Below, piece after piece: positions 1 to 11,139 of a stretch of DNA of 64,000 nucleotides; the first letter of the stretch is position 1, and each line of letters opens with the position of its first letter. The notes under the pieces are model-generated. The model saw nothing but the letters and a program-made list of their open reading frames with translations, ran no database searches and had not been told where the DNA came from. Origin of the DNA: Agapanthus africanus (Eukaryota > Streptophyta > Magnoliopsida > Asparagales > Amaryllidaceae); assembly GCA_030015575.1 (NCBI GenBank), contig CM057350.1, positions 523,210,959-523,274,958 on the forward strand. Direction: 5' to 3'. A program made the translations under genes and the position numbers.

Positions 1-825
1 TGTTTCTTTCTTTTTTTCTAGTTTCATGCACATGTAGATGTGCATACATGTACACATACATACATCAAACCATCACGGTTGATTATATATGGAAATGGTG
101 GCAATATAAGCCTCACACCATAGATTAAACAATGGATAATTATTTCATTTTGGGTTTAAAAAGAAAATGAAAAAGAGAGGATAATCATTCATGCTTCCAC
201 ATTCTTCCATTGACCTAACCTATCTCAACTACCACTAAACTATGGTTATCCTTCTCTTTATCATTCTAAACCCAAGTTAAACTAACTGTCCATCATTTAA
301 TCATGGTTGGAGTCAAGAAGAAAATAAATATATATAGTGATATATATTTCTTTTTCTTCTTAACTCAAGGGTTATCTTTTATCTCTTGTTAATATTAGCC
401 ACCATCTTCATCTTCCTTCATCTTTTCTTCTCTAGTCTTTTCTAGTGAGTGAAATACAATAAAAGAAAGGTTTTTGAAGTGAGAAACCCAACCACAACAT
501 CATTCTACACAAGCTTAGCCGCTTTGTTTAGAGTGTTCTTTTCGGTTTGTCGAAATTGTGAGCTTGGACGGAGTGCTCCGTGGTGGATCGTCGTGGATAC
601 AAGGGGACATCAAAAGGACCTTCGTTCAACACCTTAGAGACCAAGGAGTCCAGCGAAGGGGAGCTACAAAGGTTGTAGCCTTCAAACCCTTAACTTTACT
701 AGCTTAATGTTTAATAACCCTAATTTTCTAGGATCGATCCATTTGCATGTTAGTTTAGCACCTTAAAAATTATAACTTTGGGTCATGTGATGCTTCAAAA
801 CACTTCATAGGGTGCTATACTAACC
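1..825 (+). repeat. Diverged copia-type LTR 3' portion, plus orientation, fused to copia A
   Basis: No gene is seen here. Near 640-690 the wording (a cagcgaagggg block followed by a ctacaaaggttgtag block) matches the downstream end of the plus-strand copia LTRs at 19320-19390 and 27320-27380, and near 95-130 there is weak similarity to the inner part of the copia A LTR read in reverse. I read it as the 3' part of a plus-strand LTR of a related but diverged copia element. No primer site follows; at about 820-826 it passes directly into a minus-strand copia LTR. It contains dyads: arms ATGCACAT around GTAG at 26-45, and a 10-bp A/T arm around AGTG at 326-349. The upstream part of this LTR lies outside the window. 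Confidence 0.5.
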
Positions 826-2010
826 TTACATCATATATATAACCGACCGATACAAAAAGTCGCGAGAATAGAATACGATATCACATACACGCATCATTCT
901 CATTCTCGCACATATCACATATGCGCTCCTATTTAGTTTTGTCTGAGCCAGTAAAACCTCTATGTAGGACTCTAAAGACTCGTCAATACGCCGGCAGTAG
1001 GTGATGATCACATCACGCACCCACAAGCCGTCAGCGGTACTAGCTAGATGTAACAGCTACCCGGGTATTGAACGATCAGAAGATCAGCAAGCAAGCCCGC
1101 TCCAACTCCTGTAAAAGCCTGCTGGTAACACTTCCCGTAAAGTCCGGTCTCCTCATCTGATATATCGCATATCAAGTCTAGGGGTGGTAAACGTCAGACC
1201 CTAATAACCGATAAGTCGTGCCGATGTGAGGCTCATAACGGGTCGAGAAACTACTGGTGACACTTACCAGTAAATCTCTAAATCAGCCCTGGCCAGGGAC
1301 TTCCCTATCATGACCAATCGAGCACAGCGCAACATCAACCCCCAATACCGGAAGAGACGAAACCCCTCCTATCGCTCATTGCCTCCATGTGACTGGGGAC
1401 TGTACCCAAAAACCACCGTTTGCATGCCCTCATGGACGTGGTAAGGTGGAAATCAAAACACAGTGGGAATCACACAAGACTCTATGACGATCTCGGGTCT
1501 ACAGACTAACCTGCATAAGTGTCACCAGAGAACTGCCATCTGACGTAAGGTATAATACCATCTGGGAGTTCTCGGCGAGTCCGTCCAGTGTACCCAGTCT
1601 CCACTGAGCACCCGTATACCATCTCTGATGTCAAACACCAATGGATATGGGATCATCCATCGCCCATCTCATGGGTCGAGAAGCGTATACGCTAGTCTAC
1701 ACTGGTATATCGATGCCCCGTCTCGATACACCCACGACTAGGGACCTTGAAGGATGTACTTATGGACTACCCGTCTCCACTAGTATGATCCGCATCATAG
1801 TCCAGGTAGTCAAGTACACATCCTAATGGCTTTACCAACATGTAACTATAAGACAATACAAAGAGACAAGTATACATGTTAAGATAAAGAGCAACCAGAT
1901 AGCATACTATCATGTCGAGCAGGAAAGTCCTCTCTATATATGTCCAAGCATCCAATATAATATACATCATCTGTACAATACTGGCCTCTAGGGCATACAT
2001 ACAACTAACA
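826..2010 (-). repeat. Copia A 3' LTR, truncated
   Basis: Matches 9083-10266 of the complete A LTR and ends in ctaaca at 2010, the complement of the TGTTAG start. The roughly 1,025 bases that should lie between the TGTAGG end and position 826 are missing, replaced by the plus-oriented LTR piece 1-825. Short open frames inside are not conserved as proteins. Confidence 0.85.
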
Positions 2011-2032
2011 ATCTCCCTCTTGCACTAGGGCC
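2011..2032 (-). other. Copia A polypurine tract
   Basis: Read on the minus strand this is ggccctagtgcaagagggag then at, directly before the LTR start TGTTAG. The same position carries the equivalent tract in copies B (25346-25367) and C (48413-48434). It is the expected primer for plus-strand DNA synthesis. Confidence 0.8.
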
Positions 2033-5000
2033 AGCTGCTGTAGTATCGCATACCTAGCATCCTGAAGAGTCTCTCAAACTGTATCTGGAGAATGGCCTTC
2101 GTGAGTGGATCCACAGTGTTGTTCTTCGTGTCAACCCTCCTGACCTCGATCTCCCGGCGATCAACTATCTCCCGGATCAGGTGATACCGCCTCAGAATAT
2201 GCCTGGATCGCTGATGGGACCTGGGTTCCTTGGCCAAAGCCACCGCTCCATTGTTATCACAATACAAAGGTATTGGATGCTCAATGGATGGAACCACTCC
2301 AAGTTCAGTAATGAACTTCTTGATCCAGACAGCCTTTTTGGCAGCATCGTTGGCAGCGATGTATTCAACCTCCATCGTCGAGTCTGCCACGGTTTCCCGC
2401 TTGGAACTCTTCCAGCTAACCGCCCCTCTGTAAAGGGTAAAGACAAATCCCGAGTGCGACTTAGAGTCGTCCTTATCACTCTGGAAGCTCGAATCGGTAA
2501 AGGACTCCACTTGGAGTTCTCCATTACCATACACCAAGAGCATCTCTTTAGTCCTTCGCAAGTACTTGAGAATGCTCTTCACAGCTGTCCAGTGACTCTC
2601 TCCAGGATCAGCTTGATACCTACTCACTACACTTAGTGAGCATGCTATATCGGGTCTGGTACATAGCATCGCGTACATGATAGAGCCTACAGCCAAATCA
2701 TAGGGTATCCCTTGCATGCGAGCTCTCTCCAAATCAGTCTTGGGAGACATCTTTTTGGAGAGAGTGAGCCCTGAGATCGTGGGTAAAAACCCACGTTTGG
2801 ACTCTTCCATACTAAACCTCTTTAGTATGGTGTCAATGCACCTGGATTGGGACAATCCCAATATCCTTTTAGATCTATCTCTATAGATCATAATTCCCAA
2901 TATGCAGGAGGCATCACCTAGATCTTTCATTGAGAATCTTTGTGATAAGAAGAGCTTGAACGATTGCAGCATAGGAATGTCATTTCCTATCAAGAGTATG
3001 TCGTCCACGTACAATACGAGGAAGACAACCTTACTCTTTTCCACCTTCTTGTAGATACAAGGTTCATCTACGTTTTTGACGAAATCAAACTCTTTGATAA
3101 CGACGTCAAAGCAGATGTTCCAACTCCGCGATGCTTGGTTTAATCCATAAATGGATTTAAGCAGCTTGCACACCTTCCCGCTGCTCCCACTATCTACGAA
3201 GCCCTCTGGCTGAGTCATGTACACGCACTCTTCTAAATCATCGTTTAGAAAGGCGGTCTTAACATCCATTGGCCAGATTTCGTAGTCATGATATGCAGCG
3301 ATGGCAAGCATGATCCGGATGGATTTAAGCATAGCCACTGGAGAAAAGGTTTCGTCATAGTCCACACCTGGTCTTTGACGAAAACCCTTTGCAACAAGTC
3401 TAGCTTTGAAAGTCTCCACTTTCCCATCTACACCAAGTTTTTTCTTGAAGATCCACTTGCTCCCAATGGGTTTTACCCCTTAAGGAGCATCTTCCAAAGT
3501 CCACACTTTGTTGGTGTACATGGATTCCATCTCGGACCGCATTGCATCCAGCCATTTCACTGAGTCTCCACTCGTGATGGCCTGCTCGAAGCCAGTTGGA
3601 TCATCATTAACCATGATGCAATCCTCGCTTCCACCATCCATGAGAAAACCGTAGTATCTCTCAGGTGGGTGAGGAACCCTACTAGATCGACGGAGAGGCT
3701 GAGGTTCGTTGGGAATCACCGAATCCTCCGGTTCCTCTAAATCTTCAGTTTGAGTTTGTGTAGCCGGAATTTCTTCCAGTTCTACCTTGTCGCCACTAAT
3801 TTCTTTTGTAAGAAATTCCTTTTCTAAAAAGGTGGCATGTCGAGAAACAAATACTTTTTGTTCCTCAGTATGGTAGAAAAGATATCCATGTGAATGTTTG
3901 GGATATCCCATAAACTTGCATAGAACTGACCGTGCCTCGAGTTTGTCCGGATTTTGCATTTTGACATAGGCCGGACAACCCCATATCTTAACTCATTTAA
4001 GACATGGTCTCTTCCCACTCCATATCTCATATGGTGTGGTAGGTACAGATTTAGATGGAACTTGATTCAATAGGTATGCTGCTGTCTCCAGCGCATACCC
4101 CCAGAAGGAAATAGGTAACTCAGCTGTGCTCATCATAGAGCGCTCCATATCTAATAGGGTGCGGTTCCTCCGTTCAGATACACCGTTGTGTTGTGGTGTA
4201 TATGGAGGAGTCAGCTGAGAGAGAATCCCATTCTCTTTTAGGAAGTCCAGGAATTCATTGCTCAAGTATTCACCTCCTCGATCAGATTGAAGGATTTTAA
4301 TACTTTTCCCGGTTTGGTTCTCGACTTCTTGTTTATATTCTCTAAATTTCTCAAAAGCTTCTGATTTGTGTTTCATCAGGAACACATATCCGAATCTAGA
4401 GAGATCGTCAGTGAATGTAATGAAGTACGCAGAACCATTCCTGGCATGTGTAGACATGGGGCCGCATACATCACTATGTACCAGTCCCAAGAGTTCCGTA
4501 ACTCTCTCTCCGTGTCCCGTAAATGGAGTTTTGGTCATCTTGCCTTTGAGACATGACTGGCAAGTGTCATAAGATGAAAATTCAAACGGATTCAAATATC
4601 CATCCTTATGCAACTTAGCTAGTCGTGTCGTATTGATGTGACCCAGTCTACAATGCCACAAGAAGGATTCGTTCATTTCTGAACTCTTTCTCTTATGTGT
4701 GTTTGCTATGCTCAGAACTGTTGATTGATTTAGAACATAAATGCCATTGCACATCTTGCCTGATCCAACCAACTTTTGGTTTAGAAAAATGTTCATAACA
4801 TTATCCTGTAATACAAAATTATATCCTTCTTTACTCAACAAAGAAACCGATATAATGTTGCATATCAGGTTCGGCATGTAATAGCATTCGTTCAGAATCA
4901 ATGTATTACCAGTTGGCAATACAAGGTGATATTCCCCGACGGTTTTAGCTGCAACAATTGCACCATTTCCAACCCTTATGTCTTTATCACCTTCTCCAAG

Positions 5001-5270
5001 TTCTCTACCTTTCCTAAGCCCATGTAACTGATTACATATATGGGATCCTGACCCAGTATCTAATACACAGGACGTAGAAGAAATGGAGAAACAGTTCTCT
5101 GTAACGAACACACCCGAAGAAAATGCATCAACATGTACTTTCTCCATTCGGGTGGCATGGGAATCCTGGTATTCCCCTATATCCTGTTCAGTCTTATAAC
5201 TTTTATACGAAAGAACGGAACCAACGTTCCCCAGCACAGTATAACATGCGGATTCGGTCAATACATCCAT
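2025..5270 (-). pseudogene. Copia A protease-integrase-RT-RNase H polyprotein, two nonsense codons
   Basis: One reading frame of about 1,080 codons runs from an ATG at 5270 to 2025, broken only by TGA at 3993-3995 and TAA at 3480-3482. In order: aspartic protease with DTGSGSHIC (residues about 71-79); the HCRLGHIN segment of the pre-integrase zinc region near 4640-4665; integrase core with acidic residues in HSDVCGP, QSDRGGEY and GVSERRNR; reverse transcriptase with YVDDILLIG near 3000; RNase H with DNNGAVALAKEP near 2240. These are Ty1/copia landmarks in Ty1/copia order. The TGA would fit a C-to-T change from an arginine codon. No CCHC nucleocapsid motif precedes the protease: the first 45 residues resemble no gag I know but are conserved in copies B, C and D. 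Lineage within copia is not assigned. Confidence 0.9.
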
Positions 5271-5306
5271 ATTATTATCTTGATTAAGGCATGATATGGT
5301 CGCTAC

Positions 5307-5327
5307 CTAGAAAGAGAGAGAAGAAAA
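5307..5327 (-). promoter_or_regulatory. Possible 3' splice site before copia A polymerase
   Basis: On the minus strand a run of about 19 pyrimidines ends in TAG at 5308-5307, about 40 nt before the polymerase ATG. Copies B (AG at 22591-22592), C (51220-51219) and D (57548-57549) have CAG at the same point, and H (63369-63368) has GCAG. The layout is that of a plant 3' splice site; no donor could be identified. Confidence 0.4.
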
Positions 5328-5698
5328 CACTTTAGCGTATGCTCTTGCAAGATCAGATTGGTTTATTATTTTATCTAATCAGGATGGCTCCCACTGTTTT
5401 TTATCAAATCTTCCTTCAAACCCTAAAAGGAAAGACTAGCCAGGATTAATTACACCCTACAACTTCGCCAATCTTTCAGCTAGGCCAGTGTCGGTACTTT
5501 GAGGGAGGTTCCCCGTGCTTTCGCACGGACCTAATTAAAGTAAACCTCGTTTTCCCAGAGGCGTAACCCCGTTGACACCTTTCTAGACACCTACTTGATC
5601 GGCTAATTGTCCTGTGTAAAACTCTCCTAGGAGTAACAATTACTCGCAGTGGGTATCGGGATCCAACTATCTCATAGAAGGTATGCAATCTCATTGCA

Positions 5699-5717
5699 AA
5701 TTTCAACACTTGAAATT
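5699..5717. repeat. TCAA-CAC-TTGA dyad in copia A leader
   Basis: Arms AATTTCAA and TTGAAATT (8 bp, perfect) flank CAC. It is one of a recurring class in the copia leader and LTR; others in A are at 7340-7354, 7569-7583 and 7717-7729, with weaker ones at 8985-8997 and 9053-9071. Confidence 0.75.
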
Positions 5718-6087
5718 CCCGATAATATTTTGCCCCTAACCCCTATGACCTTGACAAAGGCCAACAAATCATAGGATGCTAGTCAAGTTCAACCCGTCAT
5801 TTCTTGATTGAATCAAACCCACCCGCACGACCTTTGGCAAAGGCCAACAAGGTTGTACGACTACCCCAAAACAATCTGCATCATATGCATAAGCAGATAA
5901 GCACCATTCAGCTACCGCATACTACGCCTTGACAAAGGCTAACAAACGCAGCACGAATACTAAATAGTTCTTATCTGAAATGACGGAGGGCTACGACAGG
6001 TTTTTCTGAAAACCTATTGCGTAATGAACTTGATATCGTCGTAGAATCAAGTGAATTTTGAAATGGAATGATTTTGAGGATTTCATT

Positions 6088-6329
6088 AGTTTTGCTAAAG
6101 AGGTCACTCCCGGTGAAGGGATCTCGGCTCTTTCCTCATCGAATAAGGTGCAGGACATATCATATATATCACTATGCAAAGCAAAACTCCAAAAGCAATC
6201 AAAAACAAACCGAGTGTTGTAGCATCTGGCAGTTTTGCTAAAGAGGTCACTCCCGGTGAAGGGATCTCGGCTCTTTCCTCATCGAATAAGGTGCAGGATA
6301 TATCATATATATCGCTTTGCAAAGCAAAA
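6088..6329. repeat. Duplicated 99-bp module in copia A leader
   Basis: Two copies, 6088-6186 and 6231-6329, 143 bp apart. Each runs from agttttgctaaagaggtcac to caaagcaaaa and includes a gaataaggtgcagga block and an A/T dyad. On the minus strand each can be read as part of a short frame containing LFDEERAEIPSPGVTSLAK. The duplication also exists in B (about 21575-21830) and C (about 52000-52245), so it predates these insertions. Confidence 0.85.
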
Positions 6330-7807
6330 ACTGTAGCTACCCTTTTTGAAAATTTGATTCTACAACATCTTTTAGGTTTTTTTTTCCTTTCATTAATCAT
6401 ATTAATGAAGTCCCATCATTTAAGTCGCCTAAACATCACAGATAAATACAACGTACACTTATGCCATCCGCATTCGCCTCGATGTCCCCTCGTGCACCAT
6501 TAGGTTAGGTAACTAACGACAGAGCGGGGCAGGGCTAGCGCGGGTGTAAAACATAAGTAACGTCTACATAATATATCATATATACTATATACAGTATTTA
6601 TCACATCACATGATCACATCACAGATATCGCAGCAGAAGAAACATATGAAACATTGGATATACTAGGACGTCCGTGTTTTATTTTGAGCCTCTATAAAAC
6701 ACGGATTCCACGGTCGCGATGAATAGCCAAACCCACACCCCTAGACCCCTACGAGAGCGGCAAGGAACCCTTCCAATTCTAGAGTTAGGATACCCGGACT
6801 CGACTCCTCGAGTTGGTCTCCCACTGGACTCCAGAACCCGGCTACTTGTGCTCTCCTCCTTGGGTCTATCCTAGTGCGGAAAAGTAAATAATATACAAAT
6901 GGTGACATCGACCTCATCCCGGAAGTGCCCCAATAAAAGAATATTACATACATTTAATTTTACATGAATGAAAATAAAAAAACTCTCATCTCACATAAAA
7001 CCCCCGGCTATTCAGAACGCGACGATCCAATATAACATATCCAGCAACACATAACATCACATGTCATCAACGTAAGTAAATATGTGCATCCCAATTGTCG
7101 TTGACATACATCAACGAAACCGGCGATATCACATATTACACTTACGGTCGCAGAAAAGAAAGTGTAAAACTACAACATTTGGAATCCACAATCTCTTTAG
7201 ACATCGTAAATCCGAAATATCACATATTTCGCATTTCATGCCTAACTGTATGAATTCCACATATTGTATCACATTCCAGATAAATAGGCGGTATTAAACT
7301 TTCCGATCGAATAATCAAATACCTAAGATTTCCTTAATAGCTCAACACTTGAGCGGAGTTTAAAAATTCCAGAATACGTCACAATAGCAACGGTCCAGCC
7401 GTAGAAGGGTCAAGCCAACGCCTCACATGTGACACGCCATACTGCCCCAAACCCTAAGGTTCAAAAGGCAGTTCAAGACGGTCACATAATCGAGTTAAGG
7501 TTTGTTGTCTTCTAGAGGGTCCATCGCATTACTTGCACGTTTTTCCGAAAGATTTAAACCCGAGAAAAATTCAACACTTGAATGTTTTTTATGCCGGAAA
7601 AAATTGAGTTAATGATATCCGTTCGAACATTTTAATACTTTCTAAATTTTCCGGAATGACAAAACAAAATTAAATTCTCCGATCGAATCGACGATTACAA
7701 AATAAACCCCAGAATTCTCAACACTTGAGTCAGTTTAAAAATACCCAAAAATATATAGGAATAGCTACGGAGGTTACTGCATAAAACATTGTTCACAATT
7801 CACTTTA

Positions 7808-7860
7808 ACCGCCGCGGAACCGCCGCTAAAATTGGGTTGGGGCCGCGGTTCCGCGGTGCC
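7808..7860. repeat. GC-rich hairpin in copia A leader
   Basis: Perfect 10-bp arms CCGCGGAACC (7812-7821) and GGTTCCGCGG (7847-7856), with further GCCGC blocks inside. It lies 188 nt from the primer site, the same distance as the homologous hairpin in B. The same motif occurs in the unrelated element G. Confidence 0.85.
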
Positions 7861-8043
7861 TGTACGGAATTATGAGCTCGAATTTTATGGTAACCCTTAG
7901 AATTCCCTGCTGATTTTTTGAGGTATTTTTAATTCAGAAAAATCCCAGTTTTGAAAAAATTTCCAGAGAGGGGTTTACTTTGTCGTTTCCGGGTTCGATC
8001 GGGGTTTTAACTTCGTTAACACATCGCCTAATGCTCTAGCTAG

Positions 8044-8055
8044 GCTCTGATACCA
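8044..8055 (-). other. Copia A primer-binding site (tRNA-iMet)
   Basis: The minus strand reads TGGTATCAGAGC, complementary to the 3' end of plant initiator tRNA-Met, one base from the LTR end. This fixes the element orientation and the LTR edge at 8057. Confidence 0.95.
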
Positions 8056-8056
8056 C

Positions 8057-10266
8057 TGTAGGATTACTAGACACTCTAATAAGGTTTTACAATGCATCAA
8101 CCATGCCCGTTTAAAATTTTAGCCGTGCCGAATAACCCTAAACAAGATCGTTGCTAGAAAATTAGGGTTTCATATTCTAGTAAACTACGTTTACGACTAA
8201 GTGAATACGAAATACAACCTTTGTAGATCGGTCCTTCACTTCTATAGCTCCTTGTTGAAGTCCCTTCGCTGCGATCGTGGTTCTCCCGGACTCTTGCATG
8301 GCTTCACGAGGCGAAAGACGCGTCCTTGCTTGAAGTCTTCGAGGCCGAAGATGATCTACGTCGAGGGGATGCCAACTCAAGCTTCTACTTCACTAACTTG
8401 AGAATTAGTGAAGCAAACACCCTAAACTAAAGTGCTAGTCTAGTAGAGGATGGAGAAATAGAAAGTGGGTTCTCTTTAGAATTTTATTTCTCACAATCTT
8501 TCTCACTTTGGATCAAACCCTAGCAAGCTTTTTCTTTTTAACAAAATGAAGAAGAAGATGAACAAAAGAAAGAGATGAGGATAATGATCAAGTGAGTGAG
8601 CTAACCATGGTGAGTGAGTATCATATACTAACTCATGTAGAGACATTACCATAGCTAAGTGTGATGGTTAGGTTAAAAATCCAAAGTAAAAACAAATTTA
8701 GTGGACTTTAGTCAATGCATCCACAAGCTTCATGCATTTTCTAATTTTCCACTAATTTTGTAATTACTTTAAATATATTAATCCTAACATAACAAATAGC
8801 ATGGTGTAAGTCTCATACACCCATGAATGTTGTATCATCAACCATGATACAAAAAGAAAACACATTTTAATATATATCACATATATATTAAAGTTGTGTA
8901 TATGTGAGAAAAAACCTAAAGTGAACAAGTGTTAGTTAATGTAAACTAGTATATCAAATATATAATTATACAATAAATTATTAAATCAACACTTGACTTA
9001 ATAATCCGGTCATATCACATATAACCGACTAACATCCAATGTATCGACTTATCGAATCAACACTCGATTCGATAACCAGGCTATATCATATATATAACCG
9101 ACCGATACAAAAAGTCGCGAGAATAGAATACGGTATCACATACACGCATCATTCTAGGTCTCGCACATATCACATATGCGCTCCTATTTCGTTTTGCCTG
9201 AGCCAGTAAAACCTCTATGTTGGACTCTAAAGACTCGTCAATACGCCGGCAGTAGGTGATGATCACATCACGCACCCACAAGCCGTTAGCGGTACTAGCT
9301 AGACGTAACGGCTACCCGGGTATTGAGCGATCAGAAGATCATCAAGCAAGCCCGCTCCAACTCCTGTAAAAGCCTGCCGGTAACACTTCCCGTACAGTCC
9401 GGTCTCCTCGTCTGATATGTCGCATATCAAGTCTAGGGGTGGTAAACGTCAAACCCCAATAACCGATAAGTCGTGCCGATGTGAGGCTCATAACGAGTTG
9501 AGAAACTACTGGTAACACTTACCAGTAAATCTCTAAATCAGCCTTGGCCAGGGACTTCCCTGTCACGGCCAATCGAGCACAGCGCAACATCAACCCCCAA
9601 TACCGGGAGAGACGAAACCCCTCCTATCGCTCATTGCCTTCATGTGACTCGGGACTGTACCCAAAAACCACCGTTTTGTACGCCCTCATGGACGTGGTAA
9701 GGTGGAAATCAAAACACGGTGGGAATCACACAAGACTCTATGACGATCTCGGGTCTACAGACTAACCTGCACAAGTGTCACCAGAGAACTGCCATCTGAC
9801 GTAAGGTATAATACCATCTGGGAGTTCTCGGCGAGTCCGTCCAGTGTACCCAATCTCTACTGAGCACCCGTATACCATCTCTGATGTCAAACACCAATGG
9901 ATATGGGATCATCCATCGCCCATCTCATAGGTCGAGAAGCGTATACGCTAGTCTACACTGGTATATCGATGCCCCATCTAGATACACCCACGACTAGGGA
10001 CCTTGAAGGATGTACTTATGGACTACCTGTTCCCACTAGTATGATCCACATCATAGTCCAGGTAGTCAAGTACACATCTTAAGGGCTTTACCAACATGTA
10101 ACTATAAGACAATATAAAGAGACAAGTATACATGTTAAGATAAAGAGCAACCAGATAGCATACTATCATGTCGAGCAAGAAAGTCCTCTCTATATATGTC
10201 CAAGCATCCAATATAATATACATCATCTGTACAATACTGGCCTCTAGGGCATACATACAACTAACA
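8057..10266 (-). repeat. Copia A 5' LTR, complete
   Basis: 2,210 bp, TGTAGG to CTAACA on the plus strand (TGTTAG to CCTACA in element sense). No protein-coding content; short frames such as 9081-9281 occur at the same place in the other LTR but show no domain. It holds A/T dyads, for example GAAATAT-type arms just inside the leader at 7211-7227 and ATAT arms around CAC near 8873, 9010 and 9163. Confidence 0.92.
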
Positions 10267-11139
10267 CCTGCAGCTACAGAGGTGATCACTGTATCGTTAT
10301 CTGAGTTCATGAGGCTGAAGCCTCCGATTTTCATAGGCACTGATGCAGCTGAGGATCCGCTGTCGTTTATCGACCGGATGGCCAGGATATGTCGTTCGCT
10401 GAGATGCTCCGACGCGAGATGGGTAGAGTTCGCGAGTTTTCTTCTGGAAGGTCTGGCCCAGAAGTGGTGCAAGTTGTTAGAGAAGGGAAGAGCCGCAGGT
10501 CTTTCTCCTATGACCTGGGCAGAGTTTGTGACGGTGTTTCTTGCCCGTTTTCTTCTGCAGAGCATCAGGGATGCTCGAGCGTGCAGTTTCGATTCGTTAC
10601 GCCAGACTCCGGGTATGACGGTGGCTGAGTACGATGTACAGTTTACCAAGCTGTCTGTATATGCTCCGTATTTGGTAGCTACTGAGGAAATGCGGGTAAA
10701 GAGGTTCGTTTGAGGCCTGCTTACCCTGTTGTTCCTCGCTATCAGCATTCAGCATTGTGACACGTATGCAGCAGCGGTGGATGCAGCCCTATTGGTTGAG
10801 GAGCGTCTTTCTGAGTCGTCGATTGTTTCGGAACCGAAGAGGGTTTATACTGGTGTGCCAGCACAGAGACAGATGTTTAGACGCCGCGACAGCGTTCGTT
10901 CAGACACGGGGAGTAGCAGAGACGTGGGAAGAAGCCGGTTATTCAGCACTTATCCCCAGGAGGGTCGGCAGTCGACGCGTGGGTTCTTTGGGTGTGGCGG
11001 TCTACATCACCTCGTTAAGGATTGTACCGTGATACGCCAGAGAGAGGCAGCCGTACCACATGTTACCTTATGGCCTTCTACACCTCAGAGAGCGTTGCCT
11101 CTTGCGCCTGTTGTTGCTCCACATCAGACTTATGCATAG
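10267..11139 (+). pseudogene. Element E gag, 5' end missing
   Basis: The frame opens at the copia A junction and reads LKPPIFIGTDAAEDPLSFID, then a helical capsid region (WCKLLEKGRAAGLSPMTWAEF; TVAEYDVQFTKLSVYAPYLV), typical of chromovirus capsid. TGA at 10711-10713 interrupts it. Near 10980-11025 a zinc knuckle is recognisable as FFGCGGLHHLVKDC, but the first cysteine of CCHC is replaced by phenylalanine. TAG at 11137-11139 closes the stretch. The product would package element RNA in cytoplasmic particles; this copy is non-functional. Confidence 0.8.

Larger units (their letters stand above)
5271..8043 (-). other. Copia A long leader, no gag
   Basis: The 2.77 kb between primer site and polymerase start contains no gag-like frame and no CCHC motif; the longest minus-strand frame is about 98 codons. 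It is homologous to the leaders of B (19552-22638) and C (51180-54356). It holds, from 8043 downward, a GC-rich hairpin, TCAA/TTGA dyads, a duplicated 99-bp module and a pyrimidine-AG tract before the polymerase. In a standard copia element gag would occupy this place. Confidence 0.75.
826..10266 (-). mobile_element. Copia A: Ty1/copia element, one truncated LTR
   Basis: Minus-strand LTR retrotransposon: truncated 3' LTR 826-2010, internal 2011-8056, complete 5' LTR 8057-10266. A 12-nt match to the 3' end of initiator tRNA-Met lies next to the 5' LTR, and a purine tract lies next to the 3' LTR. Internal order on the minus strand is leader, protease, integrase, reverse transcriptase, RNase H, the Ty1/copia order. 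No gag was found. The overlapping LTR parts differ at about 50 positions in roughly 1,185 by my visual count (about 4%), more than the other pairs here. On the right it abuts chromovirus gag at 10267; the left target duplication cannot be checked because the left LTR is broken. Confidence 0.9.

Noticed and set aside
826-1026. Conserved small protein in the copia LTR (also at 9081-9281)
   Set aside because: Similarity is explained by the two LTRs being copies of one sequence; related LTRs in B and C do not keep the frame.
6104-6400. Short frame as a diverged gag of copia A
   Set aside because: It is mostly a duplicated 99-bp module, has no zinc knuckle or capsid pattern, and overlaps two repeat copies.
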